In this document: one piece after another, positions 6,160-15,387 of the stretch | Numbering within the stretch: position 1 is the first letter of the stretch | Layout of the letters: the number at the start of each line of letters is the position of its first letter | NCBI GenBank assembly: GCA_015062745.1 | Contig: SUUB01000006.1 | Location: forward strand, 53,888-99,678 | Source: Actinomycetaceae bacterium | GTDB taxonomy: Bacteria > Actinomycetota > Actinomycetes > Actinomycetales > Actinomycetaceae | Length of the DNA stretch: 45,791 nucleotides | Direction: 5' to 3' | Position numbers and translations under genes: made by a program | The notes under the pieces: model-generated | The model's database searches: none | The model's input: the letters and a program-made list of their open reading frames with translations, nothing else | Told to the model about the DNA's origin: nothing

Positions 6160-9100
6160 TCAAGCGGAAGATTCGTTGGAGAGTAGCGAGTCTTCAATTC
6201 GCTTGGCGATCTCCTCTTCCGACATCATCCCCGCCTCGAAGGTGTGGCCACCGGAGCCGAGATAGACGAAGCATGCTCCCACATCCTCCAGTGGCAGTGC
6301 ATGGGCGCGCGACCACGCCAAGCGGTAGAGGGCGAGTTGTAGTTCACGTGCCGCCAGCTGCTCCGGTCCCGGACGCCGTCCACTTTTCCAGTCGACAACG
6401 GTCACCTTCGCGCGGCCGGGAATGCCTGCAGTTTCGAAAACAGCGTCGATGGTGCACCGGATGACGCGCCCGGCCACGACAACCTCCAGTGGTTGCTCGA
6501 CGGCGATTGGCTCGAGCGCAGCCCACGGAGTTGATTCAAAGACGCGGAGCAACTCATGCTCTCTTTCACGCGGCAATGCGGGCTCCTCCGTCTCCTCTGG
6601 CAAGTCGATATCCAGGGTTGCGACCGCGGAGAAGTGGCTGGCTATTCGAGCGTGCAGGGTGGTGCCCGTGCGCGCAGCATGACTCGGTTGACGTGGAATA
6701 GGTCGGCGCTGCTCGCGCCTGAACTGCTCCGGATCCTGCTGCAGTCGCACCACGTCCGTCGCGGTGAGGTAGGGGCGTTCCCTTCCCATGGCGCCGGCTT
6801 GGCGCTGCTCCGCGAGCAGGATCTCTGCTTGTCTGTACCAAGCTTGCACGCGGTCATCCGTGGGCTCTATCCGAAGCCGCTCTCCCAATGATCGCGATAT
6901 GTTCTTCGGCCAGCACAGATCATCCTCGAAGGTAGGAACCGGAGCCAGCATCGGTGGCACGACGACCTCCGCACCGAAGACTTCCATTAGCTCCGCGATA
7001 TCCGTGACTTCGGGGGCCTCAACCAGTAGGTTGGCGGGCCAATCCTGCGCCGCCACCGAAGCAACCGGGGCGAGCGGAACGTCCGTCGCCGCGCGGATAT
7101 CACTCAAGAACGAGGATCGCTGACGTAGCGGTATTGGCTCGTCTTGCTTCTCGCTCTTCTTCAGGCCTCCGATCCATTCCGGCGTATCTGCCGCGAATCC
7201 TGCCAAGAGAAGTTCGGCGCGCGGGCGTGTGAAGGCCACATACGCCAAACGGCGCATCTCCTGGCTCTCATGCGCGGGCAACAGTTCCGACTTGAATACG
7301 CGGTAGTCCGCCCCTGCCTCGAACTTATCGGCACAACCCGCCACTTGGAATCGGGGAAGATACCGATAGTCTGCGCGCAAAGGATAGGGGAACACAGCAT
7401 TGGACTGTGGCCAGGCATGAACACCCTTTGTGATCTCCGAGAATTGCCCGTCGACTAACTCGGGTACGGCTACCAGGTCCTCCCACTGCAACCCCTTTGC
7501 CGCGTGGATCGTCATCAGCTGTACGACGCCGGGATGCACCTCGACATCTTCAGTAGGAAGAGCTTCTTGCCCTGCCTCTTCCTCACCGCCATGTTCACGC
7601 AGATCCACCGCATCCAGCCACTCCAAGAAGTCGGCGACGGAGGAGTCGGGATGATCTGCCGTGTAGGAACTTCCCAACGCAATGAACGAATCAATAGACG
7701 TACGAACCCGCTGCGCGGCGCTCCGGCGCGCCACCGCCGTAACATCTAGCCCAAGTAGCCGTACCGCGCGGGCAATAAGATCGGTCAACGGAGAATGTAA
7801 GGCACGGCGAAGCTCCGCCAAGGCCTCGGACAACGCCGCGATACGCTGCCGCGCCGTCTCGCTCAAGGAACTCTCCTCCCCCTGCGGCGGGTACGTGACG
7901 GCCTCGATGAGACTGCGCTCTTCGCGCCGATCGAGTCTCGTTCCCTGAACCTGTCGCTTTGCAAGCTCGCGTGACCAGCCATCGAGCGCGCGCAAATCGT
8001 CCGCACCGATTCCGTACAGGGTCAGCAGTCGGAGCAGGAGGTCGTTGCGGCCCGGGCTCGCGACAACGCCCAACGCCGCTCGCAGGGTCAGTATCTCGGG
8101 CCGACGAATCATGCTCTCCCCACCGATGAACTCGTAGGGGATGCCCAGTGACTGAAGTACAGGAGCCATACGCTCAAGGTAAATGCGTTTTCGCCCGAGC
8201 ACGGCGATCTCCGGGCGATGATCGGGCCGAGTACGGCGGAGCTCGGCAATCACGTCGCGAATCCGCAACCCAATGGCTAAATAGGATTCCTCGCGCAGCC
8301 AGGGCCGTATCTCAATAACGCGGCCCGGCCCGGCATGAGGACGTGATCGGAGCTTCCTCACCTCGACGCCGCCGGTCGTGATATTCGCAGCAACGGCGTT
8401 TGCGGCGTCGAGGATGGCATCGTCCGAGCGGAAGGAGACGGAGAGCGATAGTTGTCGCACATCTGGCAGTCGGGCGGCGAAGTCCGCCAGCGCGTTCGCA
8501 CTGGCACCACGCCACCCGTAAATGGCCTGGTTCGGATCTCCCACCGCGCAGACCGACCTCCATGATCCGGCCCGAGTATCTTCGCCACGCGTTAACGCGG
8601 CGGTAATAAAAGCGGCCTGATTCACCGAGGTATCTTGGTACTCGTCCAACAGCACCAGCCGGTATTGGCTAGCGACCTCGCGCCCAATATCAGGGTGACG
8701 ATTCAGTACGGCGGAGGCTGAAGCAACCTGATCGGCGAACTCAACCAAACCCTCATCCCGCTTTCGCTGGAAATATGCCTCAACCACATCCAGTAGTTCC
8801 CGACGCACTCGTAGCGACGCGGGCGCTTTGGCCTTGAGTTCACTCCACACCTTCGAGTCCGCGCCTTGCTCTTTGCCGAACCGTCTCTTCTCCTGTGCCA
8901 GAACGTCAATGGCTGTAATCTCGCTGTCGAGAAACTCACGTACCGCATCGGTGGTGAGTTGATTGTCGAGGATCGCGGCCTCCAGCGCCAATGCCGATTC
9001 CACGAGGCTTGAGCGCTCTAATTCACCGAAGTCATTTACGCCGTTCGGCCACTCCTCGATGATCTGCGACATGAGCTGCCATCGTTCACCGTCCGTAACC

Positions 9101-9489
9101 AGACGCGCCGCCGGATCAACGCCGATTAGCAACCCGTAACTGGAGGCGATATCAACCGCGAATGAGTTGTATGTGGTGATCAATGGCCTTGTCAAGGATT
9201 CGCGTGGTTGCACTACCCGATTCAGGCGGCCGAGCGTGCTCTCCACACGTTGCGCCAACTCACCGGCGGCTTTACGAGTGAAGGTCAGGCCCAGCACTTC
9301 ACCGGGATCTACACGTCCGATGGCCACCTGATAAGCGATGCGATCGGCCATCGTAGCCGTCTTCCCCGACCCGGCCCCGGCTACAACCAACAGCGCCGGG
9401 TCCTCGGCTTCGATCACCAGCCGCTGTTCCGCGGTCGGCTGCGCGTTCCGGTCCGGGTGGATCATACGCATGATCTTTTCGTAGGTCAT
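6160..9489 (-). CDS. adnB: AdnB-like UvrD/Rep helicase with RecB-family nuclease
   Basis: This protein of about 1109 residues has Walker A GAGSGKT (about 38-44), motif II VLLDEYQDTS, motif III GDPNQAIYGWRGA, motif V TIHAAKGLQWEDL, motif VI AFTRPRAELLL and a C-terminal PD-(D/E)XK nuclease with GTTLHAR, CTIDAVFE, VVDWKSGRR and LQLALYRLA. It is the AdnB-type partner of the actinobacterial AdnAB complex, which unwinds and resects double-strand DNA ends. The start at 9489 (MTYEKIMRMIHPDRNAQP) was chosen because its ATG overlaps the adnA stop (ATGA); an open frame runs 20 codons further up inside adnA. All nuclease residues appear present. Confidence 0.9.
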   Translation of the reverse strand: MTYEKIMRMIHPDRNAQPTAEQRLVIEAEDPALLVVAGAGSGKTATMADRIAYQVAIGRVDPGEVLGLTFTRKAAGELAQRVESTLGRLNRVVQPRESLTRPLITTYNSFAVDIASSYGLLIGVDPAARLVTDGERWQLMSQIIEEWPNGVNDFGELERSSLVESALALEAAILDNQLTTDAVREFLDSEITAIDVLAQEKRRFGKEQGADSKVWSELKAKAPASLRVRRELLDVVEAYFQRKRDEGLVEFADQVASASAVLNRHPDIGREVASQYRLVLLDEYQDTSVNQAAFITAALTRGEDTRAGSWRSVCAVGDPNQAIYGWRGASANALADFAARLPDVRQLSLSVSFRSDDAILDAANAVAANITTGGVEVRKLRSRPHAGPGRVIEIRPWLREESYLAIGLRIRDVIAELRRTRPDHRPEIAVLGRKRIYLERMAPVLQSLGIPYEFIGGESMIRRPEILTLRAALGVVASPGRNDLLLRLLTLYGIGADDLRALDGWSRELAKRQVQGTRLDRREERSLIEAVTYPPQGEESSLSETARQRIAALSEALAELRRALHSPLTDLIARAVRLLGLDVTAVARRSAAQRVRTSIDSFIALGSSYTADHPDSSVADFLEWLDAVDLREHGGEEEAGQEALPTEDVEVHPGVVQLMTIHAAKGLQWEDLVAVPELVDGQFSEITKGVHAWPQSNAVFPYPLRADYRYLPRFQVAGCADKFEAGADYRVFKSELLPAHESQEMRRLAYVAFTRPRAELLLAGFAADTPEWIGGLKKSEKQDEPIPLRQRSSFLSDIRAATDVPLAPVASVAAQDWPANLLVEAPEVTDIAELMEVFGAEVVVPPMLAPVPTFEDDLCWPKNISRSLGERLRIEPTDDRVQAWYRQAEILLAEQRQAGAMGRERPYLTATDVVRLQQDPEQFRREQRRPIPRQPSHAARTGTTLHARIASHFSAVATLDIDLPEETEEPALPREREHELLRVFESTPWAALEPIAVEQPLEVVVAGRVIRCTIDAVFETAGIPGRAKVTVVDWKSGRRPGPEQLAARELQLALYRLAWSRAHALPLEDVGACFVYLGSGGHTFEAGMMSEEEIAKRIEDSLLSNESSA

Positions 9490-12400
9490 GAGAACATTCG
9501 CCCCTCTGGTAGCGCCGGGCATGCTGCGGTGAACGGGCAGGTACGGCACAGACTCGACGGATGAGCCGGAAGCTGGTCAGCCGCTAGCAGATCCGCAGCT
9601 ACCCGGATGCGATCGGCCGCTCGTTGCCTGGTCTGACTATCCAGGGGCTGCTGCTCCCGTATGGTTGGCATACCGCTCTTCAACCGCGCCCGAAGGTAGA
9701 CGAGCTGTGCACCCGCACTACGCACTCCGTATGGGGAGCGTTCCGCAAGCCATCCCGGTTGGTTCGCCGCGCCACGTTGGTTCACCGCGCCATGTTCGTT
9801 CACCTTACCCGGATCGTTCGCCGCGCCATCCGCCGTGAAACGTTCAAGCGCCCACTGGTACAGCTGAAGCTGTACGTTATCAGCAGCTGCTGCCTTGCCC
9901 GGCACATTCTTTCCCGTCTTGAGGTCGGCAATGAGCACACCGTCATCACTGTCGGACAGGCGATCAAGTGTGGCGGACAGATGTGCATTGTCGGCGATGG
10001 CCACTGACAGATGCTGTTCGGTGACCACTTCTTCCGGGTGCTCAGCCATGTAGGCGGCGAGCGCACGAATCATTTCCTGCGCCCGTCTGTAGTCCCGGTG
10101 CGCGAGCTGCCCCGAGTCCGGATCCGGCAGCACCTGCCGCCATCTGCTCTCCAAAGCCGCCAACAGCTCAGCTTCACTTCCATGCGGATAGTCTTCCGCT
10201 ATCGAATGAATCAGCGTGCCGAGTTGCGCCGCGTTTGTTCCATCGCCGTCCTCGCCTCCAATACTGCTGAAGAACGCTTGCAAGGGGCAGTCAAGCAGAC
10301 GCTCAACACGCGACGGCGACACATGGGCGGCATGACTGACCCCTTCCCGCGCCGTTGGTTGGAGCTCGTCCAGCCAATGCGCGGGATCCGCAGCCGTAAC
10401 ACCCTCCTGCTGCAGACGCGTCAAAAGCCCCTGAGCCTGTACACCCGCCCGGGTATCCAGAGCCTGCCGCAACTCACCCACCAAAGACGTCAAATCAAAG
10501 TCGGGCTGGAGAGGCTCCGGTGAACGCAGCGCCGGCCCGTTCGAGCCGAATCCCATGGCGGGAAAAAACCTGGATGGCTGCGAATCAGCTGAGTGCGTAC
10601 AGGTGATAAGAAGTGACCTACGCGCCCTGGTGATGCTGTGGTGCAGCAGACGGAGTTCGTCGTCGAGAACATCCTCCACCGCCTCCCGGCGGTACTCACT
10701 GCCCCCGCCGACCTCGCGACCGGTTGCGATTTGCGTCAACCGACCGGTGTGCGTGTATCCGTCACGCAGGCGCAGATTCGGCCAGACTCCCTCATTCAGA
10801 CCGGCGACGACGACGTGGTCCCACTCGCGGCCCTGGCACCCGGCCGGGGTGGTCAGTGCTACCGCATCAATACCCGCTCCCATTCGGGCAATCGAATCCT
10901 CAGGAAGGTTCTGCAGTTCCATCTCCGACAGCAACGCTTCAATGGTGACATGCGGATCCCGATCCGCCATCCGCTGCGCCAAATGAAAAAGCTGGATGAC
11001 GCTGTCAAGATAGGCGTCCGCCGCGTCTCCTTCCACACCTGCGTGTAATGACTGCTGCTGCCATGCATCGGCACGTCCACTTCCATCCCATGCCGCCCAG
11101 AGCACCTCTTCCGCCTGACGGTGCGAGGTCTGCGCGACCTGCCGTATTCGCTGCAACAGCCGCGCGGCTCGCATCAGGGGCTCAACACCGCGCGGTGCGA
11201 GTGCACTGAGGCGCTCGGGCCCTTCCACCACAAGCTGTAACAGGTCCGGCAACCGCACCGGTGCATCGGCAGCAAGCGCATATCCACGTAGTACTCGTTG
11301 CATTCGGCGTAGCTCGAGCGGATCGATGCCGACGATGAGCGAGGTGAGTACGTGCTCAACATGTGCAGGCATACCCAAGGCAAGTCTGACCGTCTCCAGC
11401 AGAGCCGACACGGCCGGCTGCTCGCGCAACGGACGATCGGACCCGACCTGTTCCACCGGCACCCCGCGCCGTATCAGGCTATTGCGAAGAGTACTGTGCA
11501 TCGTACGTGACCGCGTAACGACGGCCATCGCGCCATAGGGAACGCCCTCAAGCACGTGTAGTTCTCGCATATGCCGCGCGATCGCCGCAGCCTCTTCCTC
11601 CGCATGGACAAAACTACGCCCTTCAACATGGTCTGGACCGTGCCCCGGTTGCGCCCTGCGCTGTGCAACCTGCCCACCGCCCACTCGGATACATGACACG
11701 AGTTCGTCAGCCATCCCCGCCAAAGCGTTGCCGCCGCGGTGGCGTTGCGCCAGATAGAGGGGCTGTAGACCCATACCCAGCGGAGCCGGGGCGGTGAGAT
11801 CACCGGGTAGCGATGCCACACCGCCACGGAAACCCTGCACAGCGCCGTCCGGATCGCCCGCCACAATGATTCCTGCACCATCGGCCGCCAGTTGACGCAG
11901 CAATGCCAGCAGCGACCGCGGCGCATTCTGCGCGTCGTCAACCAACACCCAGTCCCACCTTGGACGGATGACCTTCTGCCCGCTTGGGGAAGACGCCGTA
12001 TCGTCCCAAGTGCTCAGCATCGCCGCTGCCGCCCCGAGCAAATGGACGTGGTCAAGCCTGTCCGGGGCGGAGGCATCCCCCGCAAAGGCATCTCTAGCCT
12101 CTGTGAGAAGCTCATAGCTGCGCATGACGGCAGCTCCCGATACCCATATCGGCTCGTTGCGCTGCTGCCCCAACTCCTCCAGTTCCGCAGCGGAGTAGCC
12201 CAGCTCTGCTGCACGGGTGATCAGATCGCGTATCTGGGCACGAAAACCCGGCAAGGCGCGCACCTCCGGAGTGACGAAGGACGGGAAGTGGATGGTGGGA
12301 TCCTCTAGCACCGCCGCAATAAGCGAATCCTCGTCCGGCCCGGAGATAAGCTCCGGGCTGCGCCGACCGACGGCCTGTGCGTAGGCTTGCACGATGTGAA

Positions 12401-12689
12401 AGGCGAACGAGGACAGCGTTGCAACGCGAACATTGCCCGGAAGGCCGCCGAGAGCCAGCGACAGGCGATTACGCACGTCGAACGCCGCCCGCCGATCCTG
12501 CGTGACCAGCGCGATCATCGCATCAGAGTTGGCGGCTAGTTCACGGCATACCAACGCCTCGAGCACGGTAGTTTTACCCGTCCCGGGCGCGCCGAGCAAA
12601 GCAAGACGGGCAGCGGCTCGCGCCGCGTCCAACGCTGCCAACTGCGATCGGTCCAACTGCCACTGAGTTGGTTGAAGATCCGTGCCCAT
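9486..12689 (-). CDS. adnA: AdnA-like helicase-nuclease subunit
   Basis: This protein of about 1067 residues has Walker A GAPGTGKT (about 33-40), a motif II-like VLVDDAQNAPRS, GDPDGAVQGFRGG, VVAGLNEGVWPN and a C-terminal nuclease: SRVERLLDCPLQAFF, LGTLIHSIAE, TLDRLSD, VLIADLKTGK and QLQLYQWAL. One Cys before the nuclease plus CRTCPFTAAC at the end match the four-Cys iron-sulfur pattern of AddB-type nucleases. With AdnB it forms the end-resection machine. The ATG at 12689 was chosen for AAGGAGG six bases upstream. A four-unit 18-bp repeat (9757-9828) adds a GAANxxG-type loop within the nuclease domain. Confidence 0.9.
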   Translation of the reverse strand: MGTDLQPTQWQLDRSQLAALDAARAAARLALLGAPGTGKTTVLEALVCRELAANSDAMIALVTQDRRAAFDVRNRLSLALGGLPGNVRVATLSSFAFHIVQAYAQAVGRRSPELISGPDEDSLIAAVLEDPTIHFPSFVTPEVRALPGFRAQIRDLITRAAELGYSAAELEELGQQRNEPIWVSGAAVMRSYELLTEARDAFAGDASAPDRLDHVHLLGAAAAMLSTWDDTASSPSGQKVIRPRWDWVLVDDAQNAPRSLLALLRQLAADGAGIIVAGDPDGAVQGFRGGVASLPGDLTAPAPLGMGLQPLYLAQRHRGGNALAGMADELVSCIRVGGGQVAQRRAQPGHGPDHVEGRSFVHAEEEAAAIARHMRELHVLEGVPYGAMAVVTRSRTMHSTLRNSLIRRGVPVEQVGSDRPLREQPAVSALLETVRLALGMPAHVEHVLTSLIVGIDPLELRRMQRVLRGYALAADAPVRLPDLLQLVVEGPERLSALAPRGVEPLMRAARLLQRIRQVAQTSHRQAEEVLWAAWDGSGRADAWQQQSLHAGVEGDAADAYLDSVIQLFHLAQRMADRDPHVTIEALLSEMELQNLPEDSIARMGAGIDAVALTTPAGCQGREWDHVVVAGLNEGVWPNLRLRDGYTHTGRLTQIATGREVGGGSEYRREAVEDVLDDELRLLHHSITRARRSLLITCTHSADSQPSRFFPAMGFGSNGPALRSPEPLQPDFDLTSLVGELRQALDTRAGVQAQGLLTRLQQEGVTAADPAHWLDELQPTAREGVSHAAHVSPSRVERLLDCPLQAFFSSIGGEDGDGTNAAQLGTLIHSIAEDYPHGSEAELLAALESRWRQVLPDPDSGQLAHRDYRRAQEMIRALAAYMAEHPEEVVTEQHLSVAIADNAHLSATLDRLSDSDDGVLIADLKTGKNVPGKAAAADNVQLQLYQWALERFTADGAANDPGKVNEHGAVNQRGAANQPGWLAERSPYGVRSAGAQLVYLRARLKSGMPTIREQQPLDSQTRQRAADRIRVAADLLAADQLPAHPSSLCRTCPFTAACPALPEGRMFS
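9757..9828. repeat. Four 18-bp tandem units inside the adnA nuclease domain
   Basis: Units at 9757-9774, 9775-9792, 9793-9810 and 9811-9828 follow the pattern (g/c)gttggttc(g/a)ccgcgcca; the third is the most diverged. On the coding strand they give six-residue steps (GAANDP, GKVNEH, GAVNQR, GAANQP). They fall between QLYQWALERF and LAERSPYGV, so they look like an expanded surface loop. Confidence 0.75.
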
Positions 12690-12903
12690 TCTCGCCTCCT
12701 TCATACCCGAGCGCCGTCACTTCCTTCTGCGCACCGCATATGCCCAACTCTATCGGCAGGCTCCCACACATTTCGCCCCGCGAAAAACCCGCACGCGCCG
12801 CTGGGAGCCAACACGCACGCCCGCTAAGCTGATAGACGATCCGGGCCTACGCCCGACAAACGCAGACTACTATATCCCGGAAGTCCGGGGGATCGAGGAA
12901 CCT

Positions 12904-13131
12904 ATGGAAGTCAATATCGGCATTCGTAACGTCACACGCGAGGTTTCCGTTGACGTTGAAAACTCTGCCGGTGAGGTTGAAGCCGCCGTCGCCACCGCAA
13001 TTGAGAACGGAACACCGTTGCGGCTGACGGATTCGCACGGTCGTGTGGTTGTGGTCCCCGCCGATGTCATCGGCTACGTTGAGATTGCCGCCAATGAAAG
13101 CCGTCGCGTCGGATTCGGCTTCACCGGCTGA
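12904..13131 (+). CDS. DUF3107 family protein
   Basis: This 75-residue protein begins MEVNIGIRNVTREVSVD and ends ESRRVGFGF. Length and sequence match the actinobacteria-specific DUF3107 family (Rv3208A-like), whose function is not known to me. The ATG at 12904 follows ATCGAGGAACCT, a good ribosome site; the longer open frame upstream lacks family sequence. It is divergent from adnA and convergent with the exopolysaccharide operon, from which a strong hairpin separates it. DUF3107 near adnAB and an RhlE-type helicase is a conserved arrangement in actinobacteria (recollection). Confidence 0.88.
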   Translation: MEVNIGIRNVTREVSVDVENSAGEVEAAVATAIENGTPLRLTDSHGRVVVVPADVIGYVEIAANESRRVGFGFTG

Positions 13132-13162
13132 GACGCGGGCCGGGACGATAGCTGCCGAGGTG

Positions 13163-13189
13163 AAAGGCGGGCGACCCGCGCCCGCCTTT
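13163..13189. terminator. Hairpin between convergent genes
   Basis: AAAGGCGGGC / GCCCGCCTTT, a perfect 10-bp stem with a 7-nt loop. The A/T ends of the stem give a short T-run on both strands, so it can serve DUF3107 on the plus strand and the deacetylase gene on the minus strand. Confidence 0.8.
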
Positions 13190-13256
13190 CCTCATACCAC
13201 CTTTAGGCAGTCGGTCTGCATTCGCCGCGCAGCCGGAACGCGCGGCCCGCCGTCGG

Positions 13257-15251
13257 CTAGTTCAACTCGGTAGCCGGAACGAAGGTGTATCCCAGGCCCT
13301 GAATGCCCTCCACCGCCGTCTGTAGTTCCGACACGGGATAGCCCGGATGGAAGAAGAAACTGGCATTACCCTGGTCGACAACTAGATTCGCTCGGGCGTT
13401 CTCGACCAGGTCCTGCCCGGTGCGCGCCGCATGGTTGTTATATTCCTCCGGTTCGAAGTTTCCGAGATTCTCGGGAAGAATCTTCGTGCCGTAAATATCA
13501 CTCACCGTGTACGGGAAGAACTGACCGAAATGACCCGCTGCACCGCTTATGGCCTTGTTGAGCTGGCCAGGGAAGAACAGTTCGCGTTCGTACCGCGTGC
13601 TGTACACCTGTCCGATCCCCTGGTAACTGGCGGCAGTCGCGGCATAGTGCGGAGTCTCCCAAATCTGCACGTCGCCCAGGCCGACGTCGGTCAATTCCGT
13701 GTACCCGATCGATGCACGCTCGCTCGCCCACGCTGCACTGTCATCGGGGAGGGCACCCACCAGTTGCACCCACGAGTTGTCCTGGCAGGCCACCGCGCCC
13801 CCGCTGCCGTCGGCCGTGTCGGTGCAGTAGGATCGGTAGAACTCGAAGTCGTCGGTACTCACCGCGTCGTAAGGATTATTAAGCGTGCCGTATTGATGCG
13901 TCGTACCATGTTGGATCACCGTTCCGCCGTGTTTTTGCGCGTATTGGATCACCGCTAGCACCTCTTGGTTGTCCGCGAAGGTCAGCGCCTCCGGCACACC
14001 GTTGTTATACACGCCGGTGGGGTCGATATAGTACGGCACCACCGCCATCTGAAACGGCACACCCGCACCGACGAGGTAATCAACGAGTTCCTCCAATTCC
14101 GCTGCGTCCGTCCCCGGGCTAATATCCTCGATTCGGATGGCGGCCGTCTTCTCAGTGACAACACCGGGAGCAAGAAGCTCACAGAGCAAGTCGGAGAAGG
14201 CCAGGTATCGATCCGTTTCACTCATATAGGACAGCGGGATCTCGCCAATATAGGTCAGATTTCCGGAGCGGATCGCCCACGGGAACGAACTGCCGGTGGT
14301 CTGGGCGATTGGCGCACAGTCCTGAACTGTCACACCGTCGCTGGTGCAGGTGGCGGTACCGAGTACCGTCACGGCATCTTCATCGGTTACATGCGGTGCA
14401 ATAATTCCGCCCGAATTGGCGGTGTCGCGTGTCAGAGCCTGGCCATCATATGTAATCGAGGCAACGACATCACTCGAATCGATGTAGGACGTCGCGGCAT
14501 CCCACCCGTATCGAGCGGCGAACGCGGCACGATTCTCATCGGTAGCCGCCAACTCCCAGATGTTGAAACCTGCCCACAGCACCGGAACGTCTCCGGTGAG
14601 AACATCGGAGACGAATGCCTCCGGAAGCGGCTCATCGTAGGTGGACCCGAGGTACACAACGCCGTCGTAACGGCCCGCTAGACCCGCGGCGTAGTCCGCC
14701 ACCGGCACAGCCGTCACGAGACCAAAATGCGTAGCGAGAGTACTCGTACCGATCGCGTAGCTTTCAGCCAACTGCGCATAGTCACCGGTTGAGTCATACA
14801 GTACAAGCGCATGCGCGGCTCCCTCCGCGTCACCGAAGGTCACAGCAGAGTCGGGCACCGTCGTGTCACTGGCAGCGAGGTCGCGGATCGGCGCAGGTGT
14901 GTATGACGTATCAATATCGCTGGCGAGGTCGACCTCCGCGTCGCTCGCCTCCAACGGCAGCACGTTCTGGGCGGCGGCGAGGGGCTCCTCAGGGGATTCA
15001 AGCGGATTATCTGTGACCAGAGTGGACTCGGACGTTCCCTCCTCCGCTTCCTGCGCACCTTCGAGCGCACCGGCGGGATCCGGGTCGGGCGCCGTGACAT
15101 TCATCGCCGGCGCATCCAGAAGATCACCGTTGGTATCACCGGTGTCTCGCTCACCGGCCATAGCCGGTGTGGCCAAGGCCAGAGCGGCGCACAGTGCGGC
15201 ACTTGTCAGCGTAAATCGTGTTTTCTGCGTGCTCACACGCATCTTTCGCAT
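13257..15251 (-). CDS. Secreted DUF2334 polysaccharide-deacetylase-like protein
   Basis: This 664-residue protein has a signal peptide (cleavage near ATPAMA-GERD, residue 32), a low-complexity acidic linker (about 33-145), a first domain (about 146-360) with HALVLYDSTGDYAQLAESYA and VVYLGSTYDEPLP, and a DUF2334 domain (about 365-664) with RIEDISPG (373-380) and HGTTHQYG (448-455). DUF2334 shares the polysaccharide-deacetylase fold; RxED and HxxxH supply the likely metal ligands. It probably removes N-acetyl groups from, or trims, the exported polymer outside the cell. RBS GAGAGGAAAG precedes the ATG at 15251. It is the last gene of the five-gene exopolysaccharide operon. The substrate is inferred. 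Confidence 0.82.
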   Translation of the reverse strand: MRKMRVSTQKTRFTLTSAALCAALALATPAMAGERDTGDTNGDLLDAPAMNVTAPDPDPAGALEGAQEAEEGTSESTLVTDNPLESPEEPLAAAQNVLPLEASDAEVDLASDIDTSYTPAPIRDLAASDTTVPDSAVTFGDAEGAAHALVLYDSTGDYAQLAESYAIGTSTLATHFGLVTAVPVADYAAGLAGRYDGVVYLGSTYDEPLPEAFVSDVLTGDVPVLWAGFNIWELAATDENRAAFAARYGWDAATSYIDSSDVVASITYDGQALTRDTANSGGIIAPHVTDEDAVTVLGTATCTSDGVTVQDCAPIAQTTGSSFPWAIRSGNLTYIGEIPLSYMSETDRYLAFSDLLCELLAPGVVTEKTAAIRIEDISPGTDAAELEELVDYLVGAGVPFQMAVVPYYIDPTGVYNNGVPEALTFADNQEVLAVIQYAQKHGGTVIQHGTTHQYGTLNNPYDAVSTDDFEFYRSYCTDTADGSGGAVACQDNSWVQLVGALPDDSAAWASERASIGYTELTDVGLGDVQIWETPHYAATAASYQGIGQVYSTRYERELFFPGQLNKAISGAAGHFGQFFPYTVSDIYGTKILPENLGNFEPEEYNNHAARTGQDLVENARANLVVDQGNASFFFHPGYPVSELQTAVEGIQGLGYTFVPATELN

Positions 15252-15274
15252 TCGTTTCTTTCCTCTCTATCAGC

Positions 15275-15298
15275 GCGCGTGCCTTCAGGCACACGCGC
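15275..15298 (-). terminator. GC-rich hairpin between epimerase and deacetylase genes
   Basis: GCGCGTGCC TTCA GGCACACGCGC pairs with a 2-nt bulge just upstream of the deacetylase ribosome site. It may partly attenuate transcription or protect the downstream mRNA. No T-run follows. Confidence 0.4.
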
Positions 15299-15387
15299 CG
15301 AGACGTCCGAGCAGGCCGTGAGCTCGGCGGCCGGTTGTCAGCCCCCGGACCGTCTTGAACTCAGACAGTTCTCGACTCGGATGGGTT

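Noticed and set aside
13965-14681. 238-residue open frame opposite the deacetylase gene
   Set aside because: It is antisense to a well-supported secreted enzyme and shows no motif.
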